From Hyphomonadaceae bacterium BL14 (lineage in GTDB: Bacteria > Pseudomonadota > Alphaproteobacteria > Caulobacterales > Maricaulaceae), in contig CP091242.1 in assembly GCA_027627705.1 (NCBI GenBank), positions 1,393,083 through 1,457,082 of the forward strand: a DNA stretch of 64,000 nt, given 5' to 3'. Shown piece by piece: positions 25,379-35,611 of this stretch. Every line of letters begins with the position of its first letter. The first letter of the stretch is position 1. The translations under genes and the position numbers were made by a program. Below the pieces are notes generated by a model, which worked only from the letters and a program-made list of their open reading frames with translations, was not told where the DNA came from and did no database searches.

Positions 25379-26099
25379 AGCTGGCTGTGCGTTCGCGCCC
25401 GACCACGATATGGTCATGGACCACAATGTCGAACGGCTTGCCCGCCTCGCAGATGCGCTTGGTCATCTCGATATCGGCGCGCGAGGGCGTGGGATCGCCG
25501 CTAGGATGGTTGTGGACCAGGATAATGGCGCTGGAATCCAGCGACAGGGCGCGCTTGACGATTTCACGGGGATACACCGGGGCATGGTCCACCGTGCCGC
25601 GCGCCTGAAACTCGTCGGCCACCAGCCGGTTTTTCTTGTCCAGGAACAGCACCCGGAACTCCTCGGTCGTGGCATGGGCCAGTGCCGCACGCAGATAGTC
25701 CAGCAGCGCCGACCACGAGGAAATCACCGGGCGGCCCGTCACCTGCTCACGCGCCATGCGCACCGCGAGCACCTGGATGAGTTTCAGGTCCAGCGCCGTC
25801 TTCTCCGACACGCCGCGCACCTCGGTCAGCTGCTCGACGCGCGCCGCGCACACCCGCGCCGTATCGCCAAAGCGCGTCAGCAAGGCCTTGGCCAGCGGCT
25901 TCACATCGCGGCGCGGGATGGATCGGAACAGGGCCAGCTCCAACAGCTCGTAATCGGCCAGCCCCTCCCCGCCCGTCTCGGCGAAGCGCGCGCGCAGCCG
26001 GTCGCGATGGCCGTGATAATGCGGCTGCGTTGGCGACGCCGACTCGGCCACGGACAGGGGCTCAGGCCGCTGCTCGGACTGGGGATCAGATGCACTCAT
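25356..26099 (-). CDS. radC: RadC-family JAB/MPN protein
   Basis: The 247-residue protein has an N-terminal UPF0758 helix-hairpin-helix part ([43 protein letters not shown]). A C-terminal JAB1/MPN metalloprotease-like domain carries [14 protein letters not shown], with the metal-binding histidines and aspartate near residue 193. Despite its name the family is not proven in DNA repair. I take ATG 26099 (MSASDPQ), but ATG 26138 is in frame. Confidence 0.93.
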   Translation of the reverse strand: MSASDPQSEQRPEPLSVAESASPTQPHYHGHRDRLRARFAETGGEGLADYELLELALFRSIPRRDVKPLAKALLTRFGDTARVCAARVEQLTEVRGVSEKTALDLKLIQVLAVRMAREQVTGRPVISSWSALLDYLRAALAHATTEEFRVLFLDKKNRLVADEFQARGTVDHAPVYPREIVKRALSLDSSAIILVHNHPSGDPTPSRADIEMTKRICEAGKPFDIVVHDHIVVGRERTASFKALGLL

Positions 26100-26245
26100 G
26101 AAGCCGCACGCGCTCGCTGCTGCCGGTTCGCCTGACACGATGCTAACGCCACCCCGCCTCGCCCGCCAGACGAATCGCGCGCACGCGCCATAACCGCCCG
26201 CCCCTCTTGGCTTGGCCCCCCGGGGCGGCTATCGAATGGGACAAG

Positions 26246-26334
26246 GCGGGCGTGGCGGAACTGGTAGACGCACCGGACTTAAAATCCGTTGGAGGGCAAC
26301 CTCCGTGCCGGTTCGATTCCGGCCGCCCGCACCA
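26246..26334 (+). tRNA. tRNA-Leu (anticodon UAA)
   Basis: The 7-bp acceptor stem GCGGGCG (26246-26252) pairs with CGCCCGC (26324-26330), followed by A and an encoded CCA. The anticodon loop CTTAAAA (26278-26284) gives anticodon TAA. A long variable arm (GTTGGAGGGCAACCTCC region) and the GGTTCGATTCC T-arm are those of class II tRNA-Leu. Confidence 0.97.
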
Positions 26335-26568
26335 GATTTCCTGTGCTCACGCCCTCCGGGCGCTCGCTCCTCGCTAAAGCTGCGGGCGCGCAGGTGCGCT
26401 CTCGCCTCTGCGAAACCGGGGCTCAGCTCCGGCGTAGCCGGGTGCGAACCCTGACGGGTTCGGGGTGCTCTCCGCTCGCATGGTCACCCGCTAAACCGCC
26501 CCCGGCGATAGCCTGCTTGTGCGCATCGCCCTAGAGTGCGTGCTCCCGCCTCGCCGGAGCCTTGCTGC

Positions 26569-27909
26569 ATGAGTGAGTTTTGCATCCTGCCCCCGCATCT
26601 GGACGCCGACGCCAATGCGGTCCGGTTCGTATTTGACTGTCCGCGTTTCGGGCGGTTTGAAGAGATAGTGCGCTTTGCGCCCCATGCCCGCGTCGACGCT
26701 ATTGAGGAGCCAGTGCGCAGCGGCCTTCTCACCCTGGCGGCGATCCTGATCGGGACGAGCTATTACAAGGCGGCGCCGGCGGGCCGTATAAGCGTTGAGG
26801 CGCCCCTGACCCGCGCCGCGCGCCGTCTCGCCGAGCTGGCCTACGGGCCGGGGCTGGGCGAGTTTTATGTGCGCAATCACCTGCCCTACCCGCCGGCACT
26901 GGAGATCACCGGACCGGACATCGCCGATGCGCGCGCGCCTGACCGTGCGCCGCCCCCCCGCCCTCGCGCGGCCTGCGCCTTTGGTGGCGGCAAGGACAGC
27001 CATGTAGCGCGCGCCATTCTCGAGGCGGCCGGCGCACAAAGCGAACTGGTCAGCGTGATCCTGTCGCCGCGCGTCGGCGCGCGCCTGCAATCCATGACCG
27101 ATGCCCCACTGACCCTAATGACCAGGGTCATTGATCCGCGCCTCATCACGCTGTCGCGCTCGGGCGAAGCGCTAAACGGCCATATCCCGATCACGGGCAT
27201 CAATTCATGCCTGCTGGCGCTGCATGCGGCGGCCTGCGGTCAGGACTGGGTGGTGTTCGCCAATGAGCGCGCCGCCAGCGAACCGACGATGACTAGCGAT
27301 GGCCATCCGGTGAACCATCAATTCTCCAAATCGCTCGAATTCGAGGATGCCCTGCGCGACGCCTTCGCCGCGGCCGGGGCCGGGATCGATTACTTCTCCG
27401 TCCTGCGCCCGGTGAGCGAACTATGGACTGCGCATTATCTGGCCTGCCGTGCGCCGGAGGCGCTGGATGTGTTCGCCAGCTGCAACCGCAATTTCGTGTT
27501 TGCGGGTGAGGCGGTGCTGGCCGAGGGCCAGCGCTGGTGCGGGCGCTGCTCCAAATGCGTCTATACCGGCGTGCTGATGGCCTGCTGGCTGACGCCGGAG
27601 CGCCATGAGGACGTGTTCCAGAGCCGCCCGCTCCATGATCCGGCCAATCTCGATCACGTTTTCGACATCGCCGGGCTCACCGGCGCCAAGCCGTGGGAGT
27701 GCGTGGGCGAGGCGCGCGAAGTGGCCGCCGCCCTGCATCATCTCTCCAGCGATCCCGTCTGGGCCGAAGCGCCGGTCATCGCCGGGGTGAAAGACAAGCT
27801 CGGCCAGCGCTGGGACCTCGCAGAGCTCGCCGCAACATTCGCCGGCGCGCTTGACGCGCGCAGCGTGCACCGCATGCCACCTGCTGTCGCTGCGCACCTC
27901 GAAGCTTAA
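26569..27909 (+). CDS. murL: MurL-like UDP-MurNAc-L-Ala-L-Glu epimerase
   Basis: The 446-residue protein has a PP-loop-like motif FGGGKDSHVARAILEAAG near residue 138. NERAASEPTMTSDGHPVNHQFSKSLEFE, FSVLRPVSELWTAHYLA, FASCNRNF and WCGRCSKCVYTGVLMACWL follow. This set matches the MurL family described in Xanthomonas, which epimerises the terminal L-Glu of UDP-MurNAc-L-Ala-L-Glu to D-Glu using ATP, replacing MurI glutamate racemase in species that load L-Glu by MurD2. The CGRCSKC cysteines could bind a metal. I start at ATG 26569 (MSEFCIL) with CGGAG upstream. No murD2 or murI is in the window. Assignment rests on remembered motifs. Confidence 0.68.
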   Translation: MSEFCILPPHLDADANAVRFVFDCPRFGRFEEIVRFAPHARVDAIEEPVRSGLLTLAAILIGTSYYKAAPAGRISVEAPLTRAARRLAELAYGPGLGEFYVRNHLPYPPALEITGPDIADARAPDRAPPPRPRAACAFGGGKDSHVARAILEAAGAQSELVSVILSPRVGARLQSMTDAPLTLMTRVIDPRLITLSRSGEALNGHIPITGINSCLLALHAAACGQDWVVFANERAASEPTMTSDGHPVNHQFSKSLEFEDALRDAFAAAGAGIDYFSVLRPVSELWTAHYLACRAPEALDVFASCNRNFVFAGEAVLAEGQRWCGRCSKCVYTGVLMACWLTPERHEDVFQSRPLHDPANLDHVFDIAGLTGAKPWECVGEAREVAAALHHLSSDPVWAEAPVIAGVKDKLGQRWDLAELAATFAGALDARSVHRMPPAVAAHLEA

Positions 27910-28009
27910 AGTTTCGTCATGTTGCGCGCCTTGCCACGGCACCCGGCGCAGTCAACCTTCGACCAGAGTTTTGATCTTGCCCGCCCCTGGCGGTCCGGAG
28001 CCTGGTAAC

Positions 28010-29302
28010 ATGACTGAGACCGCCGCCGACCCTGACGCGGACGCGCCGGCCGGGCGCGCATGGACGGCGCTGATCGTGCTGGGCGTGGTGTATCTGATCA
28101 ATTTCATGGATCGCCAGCTGTTCGCGGTGTTGCAGGAAGATATCCGCGCCGATCTGGCCCTGAACGACACCCAGCTCGCGCTGCTGGGCGGCACCATGTT
28201 CGCGGTGTTCTACGCCACGCTGGGCCTGCCCTTGGCATGGCTCGCCGACCGCACCAACCGGGTGCGCCTTATTGCGGCGTGCTGCGTGGTGTGGAGCGCC
28301 TTCACCGCCCTGTCCGGCATGGCCGCCGGCTTCTGGCAGATGGCGCTGGCGCGCATCGGCGTCGCGTCTGGCGAGGCTGGCGGCGTGGCGCCGTCCTACG
28401 CGGTCATCTCCGATTATTTCCCGGCCGGCCGCAGGGGCCTGGCCATAGGACTGTTCTCCATCGGCGCGCCGCTGGGCATCGCGGCCGGATCAGCGCTGGG
28501 CGCCCTGATCGCAGCGGCTCTGGGCTGGCGCTGGGCTTTCGTCCTTCTGGCCCTGCCCGGCCTTATTGCCGCGCTGGCCCTGGTGATTCTGGTGCGCGAG
28601 CCGAAGCGGGGGCGTCTCGACGCCATCGTCGAGCCGGTTACGGTCCCGCGCCCGTTCGACGCCGCGCGCGCCATACTCGCCTCTCCGACCCTGGTCTTGC
28701 TCACCCTGGGCGCGGCAGCCACCTCGTTTGCCGGCTACGGCATGTATCAATGGCTGCCCTCCTTCCTGATGCGCAGCCAGGGTCTGGTGATGGCTGAAAT
28801 CGGCCAGTTCCTGGCCCCCCTTTTCCTGCTGGGCGTACTGGGCGCTGTTGGCGGCGGCTGGCTGGCCGACCGGGTCGGCCGCACGCATCCGGCTGCCTAC
28901 GCCCTGATCCCCGCGTTCACCGTGCTGGCCATGGCGCCGTTCTTTCTGGCCGCATTGATGGTGGACAGCGGCTATGCCTCTCTCATTCTCCTCGCCGTGC
29001 CGATCAGTCTGGCCTATGCCTGGCTCGGCCCGGGACTGGCGGCGGTGCAGACATTGTCGCGGCCCGAACACCGCGCCACAACGGCGGCGGTCATCGCCTT
29101 CTTCAACAATCTCATCGGCATCGGCCTGGGCCCGCTGGCCATCGGTGCCCTGTCTGATTGGCTCAGCAATCACATGAGCGAGGGCGACGCCCTGCGCTAC
29201 GCGCTGATGGCGGGCGTGGCGATGTTCCTCGTGGCCTCCGGCCTGTTCTTCGCGGCTGCCGCCACCATGCGCCGCGAAGTCCCGGCCTTCGCGAAGGCCT
29301 GA
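28010..29302 (+). CDS. MFS transporter, spinster-like
   Basis: The 430-residue carrier has twelve predicted transmembrane helices. The segment YLINFMDRQLFAVLQEDIRADLALNDTQLALLGG and the loop-2 motif GLPLAWLADRTNR are typical of the Spns/ACS-like MFS group. Substrate unknown. Start at ATG 28010 (MTETAAD); the open frame extends upstream into the end of the preceding gene, where it is not coding. purB follows after 95 bases. Confidence 0.88.
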   Translation: MTETAADPDADAPAGRAWTALIVLGVVYLINFMDRQLFAVLQEDIRADLALNDTQLALLGGTMFAVFYATLGLPLAWLADRTNRVRLIAACCVVWSAFTALSGMAAGFWQMALARIGVASGEAGGVAPSYAVISDYFPAGRRGLAIGLFSIGAPLGIAAGSALGALIAAALGWRWAFVLLALPGLIAALALVILVREPKRGRLDAIVEPVTVPRPFDAARAILASPTLVLLTLGAAATSFAGYGMYQWLPSFLMRSQGLVMAEIGQFLAPLFLLGVLGAVGGGWLADRVGRTHPAAYALIPAFTVLAMAPFFLAALMVDSGYASLILLAVPISLAYAWLGPGLAAVQTLSRPEHRATTAAVIAFFNNLIGIGLGPLAIGALSDWLSNHMSEGDALRYALMAGVAMFLVASGLFFAAAATMRREVPAFAKA

Positions 29303-29397
29303 CCACCGCCCTCACACCAGCCCCTGCCCTTGCCCCTGACCGCGTGCTGGCCTATGCCCGCGCCCATGTTGTCAGCCCGCCAGCGCGTCGAGGCGTC

Positions 29398-30699
29398 ATG
29401 ATCCCCCGCTATACCCGTCCCGAAATGGCCGCCATCTGGTCGAGCGAAACCCGCTACCGCATCTGGTTCGAGATCGAGGCCCACGCCACTGACAAGCTGG
29501 CAGAGCTGGGCGTTGTCCCGGCCTCTGCTGCCAAGGCCGTGTGGAAAGCCAGGGATATGAGCTTTGACATCGCGCGCATCGACGAGATCGAGCGCGAGGT
29601 GAAGCATGATGTCATTGCCTTCCTGACCCATCTGGCTGAGCTCGTCGGCGAGGAAGCGCGATTCGTCCATCAGGGCCTGACCAGTTCGGACGTGCTCGAC
29701 ACCTGTCTGGCGGTCCAGCTGACGCGCAGCGCTGACCTGCTGCTGGAGGGCATGGACCGGGTGCTGGCTGCGCTGAAGGCGCGGGCGCTTGAACACAAGA
29801 TGACGATCTGTATCGGACGCAGCCACGGCATCCATGCCGAGCCCACCACGATGGGGCTGAAATTCGCGCGCTTTCATGCCGAGTTCGCCCGCAACCGCGC
29901 CCGCCTCGAAACCGCCCGGCGCGAGATCGCGACCTGCGCCATTTCCGGCGCGGTGGGCACGTTCGCCAATGTGGACCCGGCGGTGGAAGCTCATGTGGCT
30001 GAAGCGCTCGGCCTCGAGATCGAGCCCATCTCCACCCAGGTCATTCCGCGCGACCGCCATGCCGCCTTCTTTGCCGCGCTGGGCCTGATCGCCTCGGCGA
30101 TTGAAAACCTGTCGGTGGAGGTGCGCCACCTTCAGCGCTCGGAAGTGCGCGAGGCGCAGGAGTATTTCTCGCCGGGCCAGAAGGGCTCGTCGGCCATGCC
30201 CCACAAGCGCAATCCGATCCTGACAGAAAACCTCACCGGCCTTGCACGTCTGGTGCGTTCAGCGGTGACGCCCGCCATGGAGAATGTCGCCCTGTGGCAT
30301 GAGCGCGACATCTCCCATTCCAGCGTGGAGCGCGGCATCGGGCCGGATGCGTGCGTGCATCTCGATTTCGCCCTGCACCGCACCGCCTCCATGATCGAAG
30401 GCCTGATCGTGCACGCCGACCGCTGCAAAGAGAATCTCGACGCCTTTGGCGGCATCCACAATTCCCAGCGCGTGCTGCTGGCGCTGACCCAGGCCGGAGC
30501 CGCGCGCGAGGACGCCTATCGCCTGGTCCAGCGCAATGGCCTGAAGACCTGGGATGAGGGCGGCCGCCTGATCGACCATCTCAAGGCCGATGCCGACGTG
30601 ATGGCGCTATTGGGCGCGGACGGCATTCAAGCCTGCTTCGATGATGCCTGGCACACACGCCATGTGGATGTGATTTTCGCGCGGGTGTTCGGTGCCTAG
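29398..30699 (+). CDS. purB: Adenylosuccinate lyase
   Basis: PurB cleaves SAICAR and adenylosuccinate in purine synthesis. The 433-residue protein opens MIPRYTRPEMAAIWS, shows GLTSSDVLDT, GRSHGIHAEPTT and the signature SSAMPHKRNPI near residue 262. ATG 29398 matches the family start. Its end overlaps the 3' end of pcm by four bases in convergent orientation. Confidence 0.98.
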   Translation: MIPRYTRPEMAAIWSSETRYRIWFEIEAHATDKLAELGVVPASAAKAVWKARDMSFDIARIDEIEREVKHDVIAFLTHLAELVGEEARFVHQGLTSSDVLDTCLAVQLTRSADLLLEGMDRVLAALKARALEHKMTICIGRSHGIHAEPTTMGLKFARFHAEFARNRARLETARREIATCAISGAVGTFANVDPAVEAHVAEALGLEIEPISTQVIPRDRHAAFFAALGLIASAIENLSVEVRHLQRSEVREAQEYFSPGQKGSSAMPHKRNPILTENLTGLARLVRSAVTPAMENVALWHERDISHSSVERGIGPDACVHLDFALHRTASMIEGLIVHADRCKENLDAFGGIHNSQRVLLALTQAGAAREDAYRLVQRNGLKTWDEGGRLIDHLKADADVMALLGADGIQACFDDAWHTRHVDVIFARVFGA

Positions 30700-31343
30700 A
30701 GCGCCTTGGCCTCGCCCGGCACCAGCGGCACGAAACGCACGTCGAACAGAGCGTCTTCGCTAACCGCGCCGTCGTCGCCGCGCCGGTAACGCATCAGGGT
30801 CTGGACCGCGCCGTTCTGCACCGGCGCCACACAGATTCCGCCGGATTTCAGCTGGTCGAGCAGGCCGTCCGGCCGCGCCGCCGCTCCGGCGGTGACCATG
30901 ATCCGGTCAAACGGTGCCTGTTCTGGCCAGCCTTTGGTCCCGTCACCCGTGCGCTGGACAATGGTGGTCAGGCGCAGGGCCGCAAACCGCTCGCCCGCCT
31001 CGCGCGCCAGCGTGCGGTAGCGCTCGATGGTGTAGACCCGGCGCGCCAGGCGCGCCAGCACGGCGGCCTGGTAGCCAGAGCCTGTGCCGATCTCCAGCAC
31101 CTTGCAGCGGTCATCCACCTGCAGCGCCTCGGTCATCGCCGCCACCACAAAGGGCTGGGAGATGGTCTGGCCGCAATCAATGGGCAGGGCCCGGTTCTCA
31201 TAGGCCTGATCAGAGAAGCCCTCGGGCACGAACAGGGCGCGCGGCGTGCGTTCGATGGCAGCCAGCACCCGCTTGTCGGAAATCCCGGCCGAGCGCAGCG
31301 CCATCACCAGCTGGATCAGGCGGGTGTCCGGCCCGGCGCTCAT
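30696..31343 (-). CDS. pcm: Protein-L-isoaspartate O-methyltransferase
   Basis: This SAM-dependent methyltransferase repairs isoaspartyl residues. The 215-residue product has [38 protein letters not shown] and motif [17 protein letters not shown], followed by YTIER. ATG overlaps the surE stop (ATGA), the usual surE-pcm coupling. Confidence 0.96.
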   Translation of the reverse strand: MSAGPDTRLIQLVMALRSAGISDKRVLAAIERTPRALFVPEGFSDQAYENRALPIDCGQTISQPFVVAAMTEALQVDDRCKVLEIGTGSGYQAAVLARLARRVYTIERYRTLAREAGERFAALRLTTIVQRTGDGTKGWPEQAPFDRIMVTAGAAARPDGLLDQLKSGGICVAPVQNGAVQTLMRYRRGDDGAVSEDALFDVRFVPLVPGEAKAL

Positions 31344-32116
31344 GCCAGCGCTTTCGCCAGCCGGGCGCGGGTGTCGTGGTGGGTGAGATCGAGATGCAGC
31401 GGCGTGATGGAAATGCGCCCCTCATACACCGCGCGCAGATCCGTCCCCACCGCCGGATCGGATTTCTTGCCCGTAAAGCCCATCCAGAAATATTCCCGGC
31501 CGCGCAGATCCATCCGCTTTTCGGCGTGAACAACATTGTGGTCGCGCATGCCCTGCACCGTCACCTCCACGCCCGCCACGTCGTCGGGGGCGCGGTCGGG
31601 GAAGTTGACATTCATCAGCACGTTCTGGCTCCAGGGGGCGTTCAGCAGCTTCTGCAGAATGCCCGGGCCGTGCTGGCGTGCGGTCTCCCACTGGATCGCG
31701 GCCTTGCCGGAAAACCCGTAGGCCTGTGAGAAAGCGATGGAGGTGATGCCGAACTGGATGCCCTGCATGGCACCGGCCACCGTGCCGGAAAACGTCACGT
31801 CCTCGGCGATGTTCTGACCTGAATTGACGCCCGACAGCAAAAGGTCCGGCGTCTTGCCCGCCATGATGTTCTGCACCGCCATGTGCACGCAGTCGGTGGG
31901 CGTGCCGCTCACCGCAAAGCGCCGCTCGCCCAGCTGCTGGATGCGCAGCGGCGCGGTCAGGGTCAGCGCCCGGCTCATGCCCGACTGCTCGCCCTCGGGC
32001 GCGACGATCCAGACATCGTCCGACAGGGTGCGCGCGATGTCTTCCAGCACTGCCAGGCCCGGCGCATGCACGCCGTCATCATTGACCAGCAGAATGCGCG
32101 GATTGTCCGGGATCAT
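31340..32116 (-). CDS. surE: 5'/3'-nucleotidase SurE
   Basis: SurE is a metal-dependent survival nucleotidase. The 258-residue protein shows [13 protein letters not shown] (metal-binding Asp pair), [26 protein letters not shown] and LSGVNSGQN. It is coupled to pcm downstream; serS lies upstream beyond a 331-base gap rich in inverted repeats. Confidence 0.97.
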   Translation of the reverse strand: MIPDNPRILLVNDDGVHAPGLAVLEDIARTLSDDVWIVAPEGEQSGMSRALTLTAPLRIQQLGERRFAVSGTPTDCVHMAVQNIMAGKTPDLLLSGVNSGQNIAEDVTFSGTVAGAMQGIQFGITSIAFSQAYGFSGKAAIQWETARQHGPGILQKLLNAPWSQNVLMNVNFPDRAPDDVAGVEVTVQGMRDHNVVHAEKRMDLRGREYFWMGFTGKKSDPAVGTDLRAVYEGRISITPLHLDLTHHDTRARLAKALA

Positions 32117-32155
32117 GACGTTCTCTCAGGGCTATGGCGCAAGCGGGGCCGCCCC

Positions 32156-32181
32156 CTCTCCCCCATGACTATGGGGGAGAG
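32156..32181. repeat. 11-bp palindrome
   Basis: CTCTCCCCCAT (32156-32166) pairs perfectly with ATGGGGGAGAG (32171-32181) around GACT. It lies 40 bases upstream of surE, beside the larger repeat below. Confidence 0.7.
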
Positions 32182-32240
32182 AGTACGGATGATCGTATTT
32201 GGAGCGGGTTTGTCGGATTGGGGTGAAACGGACCTGTCAG

Positions 32241-32357
32241 CCCTCCCTCCCCCACCGGGGGAGGGCCGGGGTGGGGGGCATGCCGGCTCAGCGATCGTCA
32301 CGTCACCCGCCATCGCCTCACACCCCACCCCAACCCTCCCCTCAAGGGGAGGGAGGA
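32241..32357. repeat. Paired G/C-rich intergenic repeats (REP/MITE-like)
   Basis: A left arm at 32241-32277 (CCCTCCCCCACC then GGGGGAGGG and GGGGTGGGG) is imperfectly inverted at 32321-32357 (CCCCACCCC, AACCCTCCCC, then AAGGGGAGGGAGG). Each arm can also fold by itself. This architecture is that of short dispersed intergenic repeats. The 331-base gap between serS and surE contains no gene that I can see. Confidence 0.6.
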
Positions 32358-32447
32358 AGGGCCCATTGCTCAAATGCGATAGCCCTGCCTCAAGGAGGGA
32401 AGAGGAGGCTTTGACGCCGCGCTTTATCGGGGCGGGTGAAGTGCCGT

Positions 32448-33722
32448 TCACGGCGCGATCACCTCGATACCGCCCATATACGGGCGCAGGGCCGCCGGGA
32501 TGGTCACCGAGCCGTCGGCGTTCTGGTGGTTCTCCAGGATCGCCACCAGCGCCCGGCCGACCGCCACGCCCGAGCCATTGAGGGTGTGAAGAAACTCCGG
32601 CTTCTTCTCGCCCTCGCGGCGCAGGCGCGCATTCATGCGCCGGGCCTGGAAGTCACCGCAGTTCGAGCACGAGCTGATCTCGCGATAGGTGTTCTGGGTC
32701 GGCAGCCAGACTTCCAGATCATAGGTGCGGCGCGCCGCGAACCCCATATCGCCCGCGCACAGCGCCATCACCCGGTAGGGCAACTCCAGCGCGCGCAGCA
32801 CGGCCTCCGCGCACCCTGTCATGCGCTCCAGCTCCTCCTCCGACTGGTCGGGCGCCACCACCGAGACCAGCTCCACCTTGAGGAACTGGTGCATGCGGAT
32901 GAGCCCGCGCGTATCACGCCCCGCCGACCCGGCCTCGGACCGGAAGCAGGGGGTGAGCGCGGTGAGGCGCAGCGGGAACGCGCTCTCGGGATGAATGGCG
33001 TCGCGCACGAGATTGGTCAGCGGCACCTCGGCGGTGGGGATGAGCCAGAAATCGTTTGTCGTGCGGAACAGGTCTTCGGCGAATTTGGGCAATTGCCCGG
33101 TGCCAAACACCGCCTCATCGCGCACCAGATAGGGCACGCTGGTCTCACGATAGCCGTTCTCGGTCGTGTGCATGTCCAGCATGAACTGGCCCAACGCCCG
33201 CTCGAGGCGCGCCAGAGGACCCTGCAGCACGGCAAAGCGCGCGCCCGACATGGCGGCGGCACGTTCAAAATCGAGGCCCAGCCGTTCGCCAATCGTCACA
33301 TGATCGGCCGGTTCAAAATCAAACTCACGCGGTTCGCCCCAGCCGCGCACTTCCTCATTGGCATGCTCGTCCTCGCCGTCGGGCACGTCTTCAGCGGGCG
33401 CGTTCGGCAGGGCGGCGAGGGCCTGGTTGAGCACTTCCTCGGCCTTGGCGGCGTCGGCATTGCAGCGCTCCATCTCGCCTTTGAGCGCCTCCACCTCGGC
33501 GCGCAGCGCTTCGAAGCGGTCGTTTTCGCCGCGGCCCTTGGCGATGCCGATCTCCTTGGACGCCGCATTGCGCCGGGTCTCCAGCTCCTGCAGGCGCGTG
33601 GTGGCCTCGCGCCGGCGCGCATCGAGATCGATCAGGCGCTCGGCCTGGGGCGTCAGGCCCCGGCGGGCCATGGCGGCGTCAAACGCGCCCGGATTGTCAC
33701 GGATGAGGCGGATGTCATGCAT
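32448..33722 (-). CDS. serS: Seryl-tRNA synthetase
   Basis: Class II synthetase, 424 residues. An N-terminal coiled-coil arm (about residues 30-105, [23 protein letters not shown]) binds the tRNA. Motif 2 [22 protein letters not shown] and motif 3 [19 protein letters not shown] are complete. ATG 33722 gives [15 protein letters not shown], the standard start. Confidence 0.98.
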   Translation of the reverse strand: MHDIRLIRDNPGAFDAAMARRGLTPQAERLIDLDARRREATTRLQELETRRNAASKEIGIAKGRGENDRFEALRAEVEALKGEMERCNADAAKAEEVLNQALAALPNAPAEDVPDGEDEHANEEVRGWGEPREFDFEPADHVTIGERLGLDFERAAAMSGARFAVLQGPLARLERALGQFMLDMHTTENGYRETSVPYLVRDEAVFGTGQLPKFAEDLFRTTNDFWLIPTAEVPLTNLVRDAIHPESAFPLRLTALTPCFRSEAGSAGRDTRGLIRMHQFLKVELVSVVAPDQSEEELERMTGCAEAVLRALELPYRVMALCAGDMGFAARRTYDLEVWLPTQNTYREISSCSNCGDFQARRMNARLRREGEKKPEFLHTLNGSGVAVGRALVAILENHQNADGSVTIPAALRPYMGGIEVIAP

Positions 33723-33864
33723 GGCGGACCGACTTTGGAAAAAGAGGCGTGGCGGGTGAAGCGGGCGTGTCTGCGGTGATACAGAAGCTGCGTGAGTGCG
33801 TCCACCATGGCGCCCGCGCGCAGGTGTGCTTGAATGGACGAAATCCGCCATACGGGATTCGCCC

Positions 33865-35187
33865 ATGACCAGCCGGCAAGCGCCCGCCGACCAGCTCGCC
33901 GAAACCGTTTACAACGCGCTCTATGACGACGCCGAGGCGCGGGTCTGCAAGGACATTCCCGAAAGCGCCTGCGCCCACCTGCCGCGCAATTTCGTGTTCT
34001 CCGCCATCGCGCTGGCCCTGACCAAGAGCGGCGACCGGCTGGTAGACCCCAAGCTGACGCTGGCCTGGCTCATTTCGGCGCTGGGCGCGCCGGGCTTCCT
34101 GATCGGCCTGATCGCGCCGGTGCGTGAGGCGGGCTCGCTCCTGCCCCAGCTCTTCATCGCCCGCTGGATCCGTGAACGTGAGCGGCGCAAATTCGTCTGG
34201 GCGGGCGGCGCTGTGGGTCAGGCGCTGGCCCTGTTCGCCATGGCCGTCGCCGCTTTGGTGCTCGACGGCGAGGCGGCGGGCTGGGTGCTGATCGGCCTTC
34301 TGGCCCTGTTCGCTCTGGCGCGCGCCTTCTGCTCGGTCAGTCACAAGGATGTGCTGGGCAAGACCGTGTCCAAGACACGGCGCGGCGCGGTGTCGGGCTA
34401 TGCCTCTTCGCTTTCGGGCCTTGCCGCTTTGGGCTTTGGCGTGCTGCTGATCCTGGCGCCGGAGACCGAACCGTCGGTCATCGCGCTGATCCTGGCAGCG
34501 GGCGGCGTGCTCTGGGTCCTCGCGGCGCTGGCCTATCTCCAGCTCGCCGAGGCGCCCGGTGCCACTGAGGGCGGTGCCAACGCCTTCACCGAGTCCATTG
34601 GCCAGCTGACGCTGCTGAAGACCGATCCCGATTTCGCCCGCTTCGTACTGGCGCGCGCCTTCTTCATGGCCACCTCGCTCCTGCCGCCTTTTTTCGTGGC
34701 GTATGCCCAGTCCCTGACAGGCACCGATCTGGCAGGTCTGGGCGCTTTCCTGATCGCGTCCAGCGCGGCGGGATTCGCCAGCGGCTGGGCCTGGGGACGC
34801 TCGGCCGACACATCCGCACGCTGGGTACTGGCCGCGGCGGGTCTGGTGGCAGCGCTGGCATGCGCTCTGGTGGCGGGCGCAGGGCTCGCCGGTCTCAGCT
34901 GGGGCGGGAATGTCTGGTTCCATGCCTTCGCGCTGTTCCTGCTGGCCTTCGCCCATCAGGGCGTACGGCTGGGCCGCGCCACCTATGTGGTGGATCTTGC
35001 CACGCAGGAGACGCGCGCAGCCTACACCGCCGTGTCCAACACGGTGATCGGCGTTCTGTTGCTGGTGATCGGCGCGCTGGCCGGCGCAGCGTTCGGCGCC
35101 TTCGGACCGGCAGCCATCGCGGGCCTTGGCGTCATTTGCCTGATTGCGTCAGGACTGGCGCTGAGCCTGAAGCCTGTGTCAGGCTGA
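33865..35187 (+). CDS. MFS-type membrane transporter
   Basis: The 440-residue protein has a 45-residue soluble N-terminus ([31 protein letters not shown]) and then about twelve helices. [21 protein letters not shown] occupies the loop between helices 2 and 3, where MFS carriers have their basic motif. Substrate unknown. It is divergent from serS, with 142 bases between. arfB follows after four bases, so they are likely co-transcribed. Confidence 0.8.
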   Translation: MTSRQAPADQLAETVYNALYDDAEARVCKDIPESACAHLPRNFVFSAIALALTKSGDRLVDPKLTLAWLISALGAPGFLIGLIAPVREAGSLLPQLFIARWIRERERRKFVWAGGAVGQALALFAMAVAALVLDGEAAGWVLIGLLALFALARAFCSVSHKDVLGKTVSKTRRGAVSGYASSLSGLAALGFGVLLILAPETEPSVIALILAAGGVLWVLAALAYLQLAEAPGATEGGANAFTESIGQLTLLKTDPDFARFVLARAFFMATSLLPPFFVAYAQSLTGTDLAGLGAFLIASSAAGFASGWAWGRSADTSARWVLAAAGLVAALACALVAGAGLAGLSWGGNVWFHAFALFLLAFAHQGVRLGRATYVVDLATQETRAAYTAVSNTVIGVLLLVIGALAGAAFGAFGPAAIAGLGVICLIASGLALSLKPVSG

Positions 35188-35191
35188 GCCC

Positions 35192-35605
35192 ATGCGCATC
35201 AATGACGCCATCACGATTGACGAGCGCCTGATCGAGGAGCGTTTTGTGCGCGCGTCCGGTCCGGGCGGGCAGCACGTGAACACCACATCCAGCGCCGTAC
35301 AGCTGCGCTTCAACCTGGCCGCCAGCGATCTGCCCGAACCGGTGAAGGAGCGGCTCGCCCGGCTGGCCGGTTCACGCCTGAGCGCGGACGGCGTGCTGGT
35401 GCTGCATGCCAGCGCCCATCGCTCCCAGATGCGCAATCGCGAAGAGGCGCGGGTGCGGCTGCGCATGCTGATCCTGCAGGCCAGCCGCAAGCCCAAGGCG
35501 CGCAAGCCCACACGGCCCACCCTCGCCTCCATCAAACGCCAGAAAACCGCCAAGGCCAAACGCAGCACGGTCAAGGCGCTGCGCGGCAAGCCTGCCGAGG
35601 ACTGA
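35192..35605 (+). CDS. arfB: Ribosome-rescue aminoacyl-tRNA hydrolase ArfB
   Basis: The 137-residue protein has the release-factor GGQ motif at residues 25-27 (SGPGGQHVNTTSSAVQLRF). A C-terminal basic tail rich in Lys/Arg (KPKARKPTRPTLASIKRQKTAKAKRS) enters the empty mRNA channel. It frees stalled non-stop ribosomes. It has no codon-recognition domain, unlike RF1/RF2. Confidence 0.96.
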   Translation: MRINDAITIDERLIEERFVRASGPGGQHVNTTSSAVQLRFNLAASDLPEPVKERLARLAGSRLSADGVLVLHASAHRSQMRNREEARVRLRMLILQASRKPKARKPTRPTLASIKRQKTAKAKRSTVKALRGKPAED

Positions 35606-35611
35606 ACGCCC

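Noticed and set aside
24284..25426. Minus-strand frame opposite the Kef-type gene
   Set aside because: It is an antisense shadow without domains.
26335..26568. Possible attachment site downstream of tRNA-Leu
   Set aside because: No duplicate of the tRNA 3' end or integrase was seen in the window.
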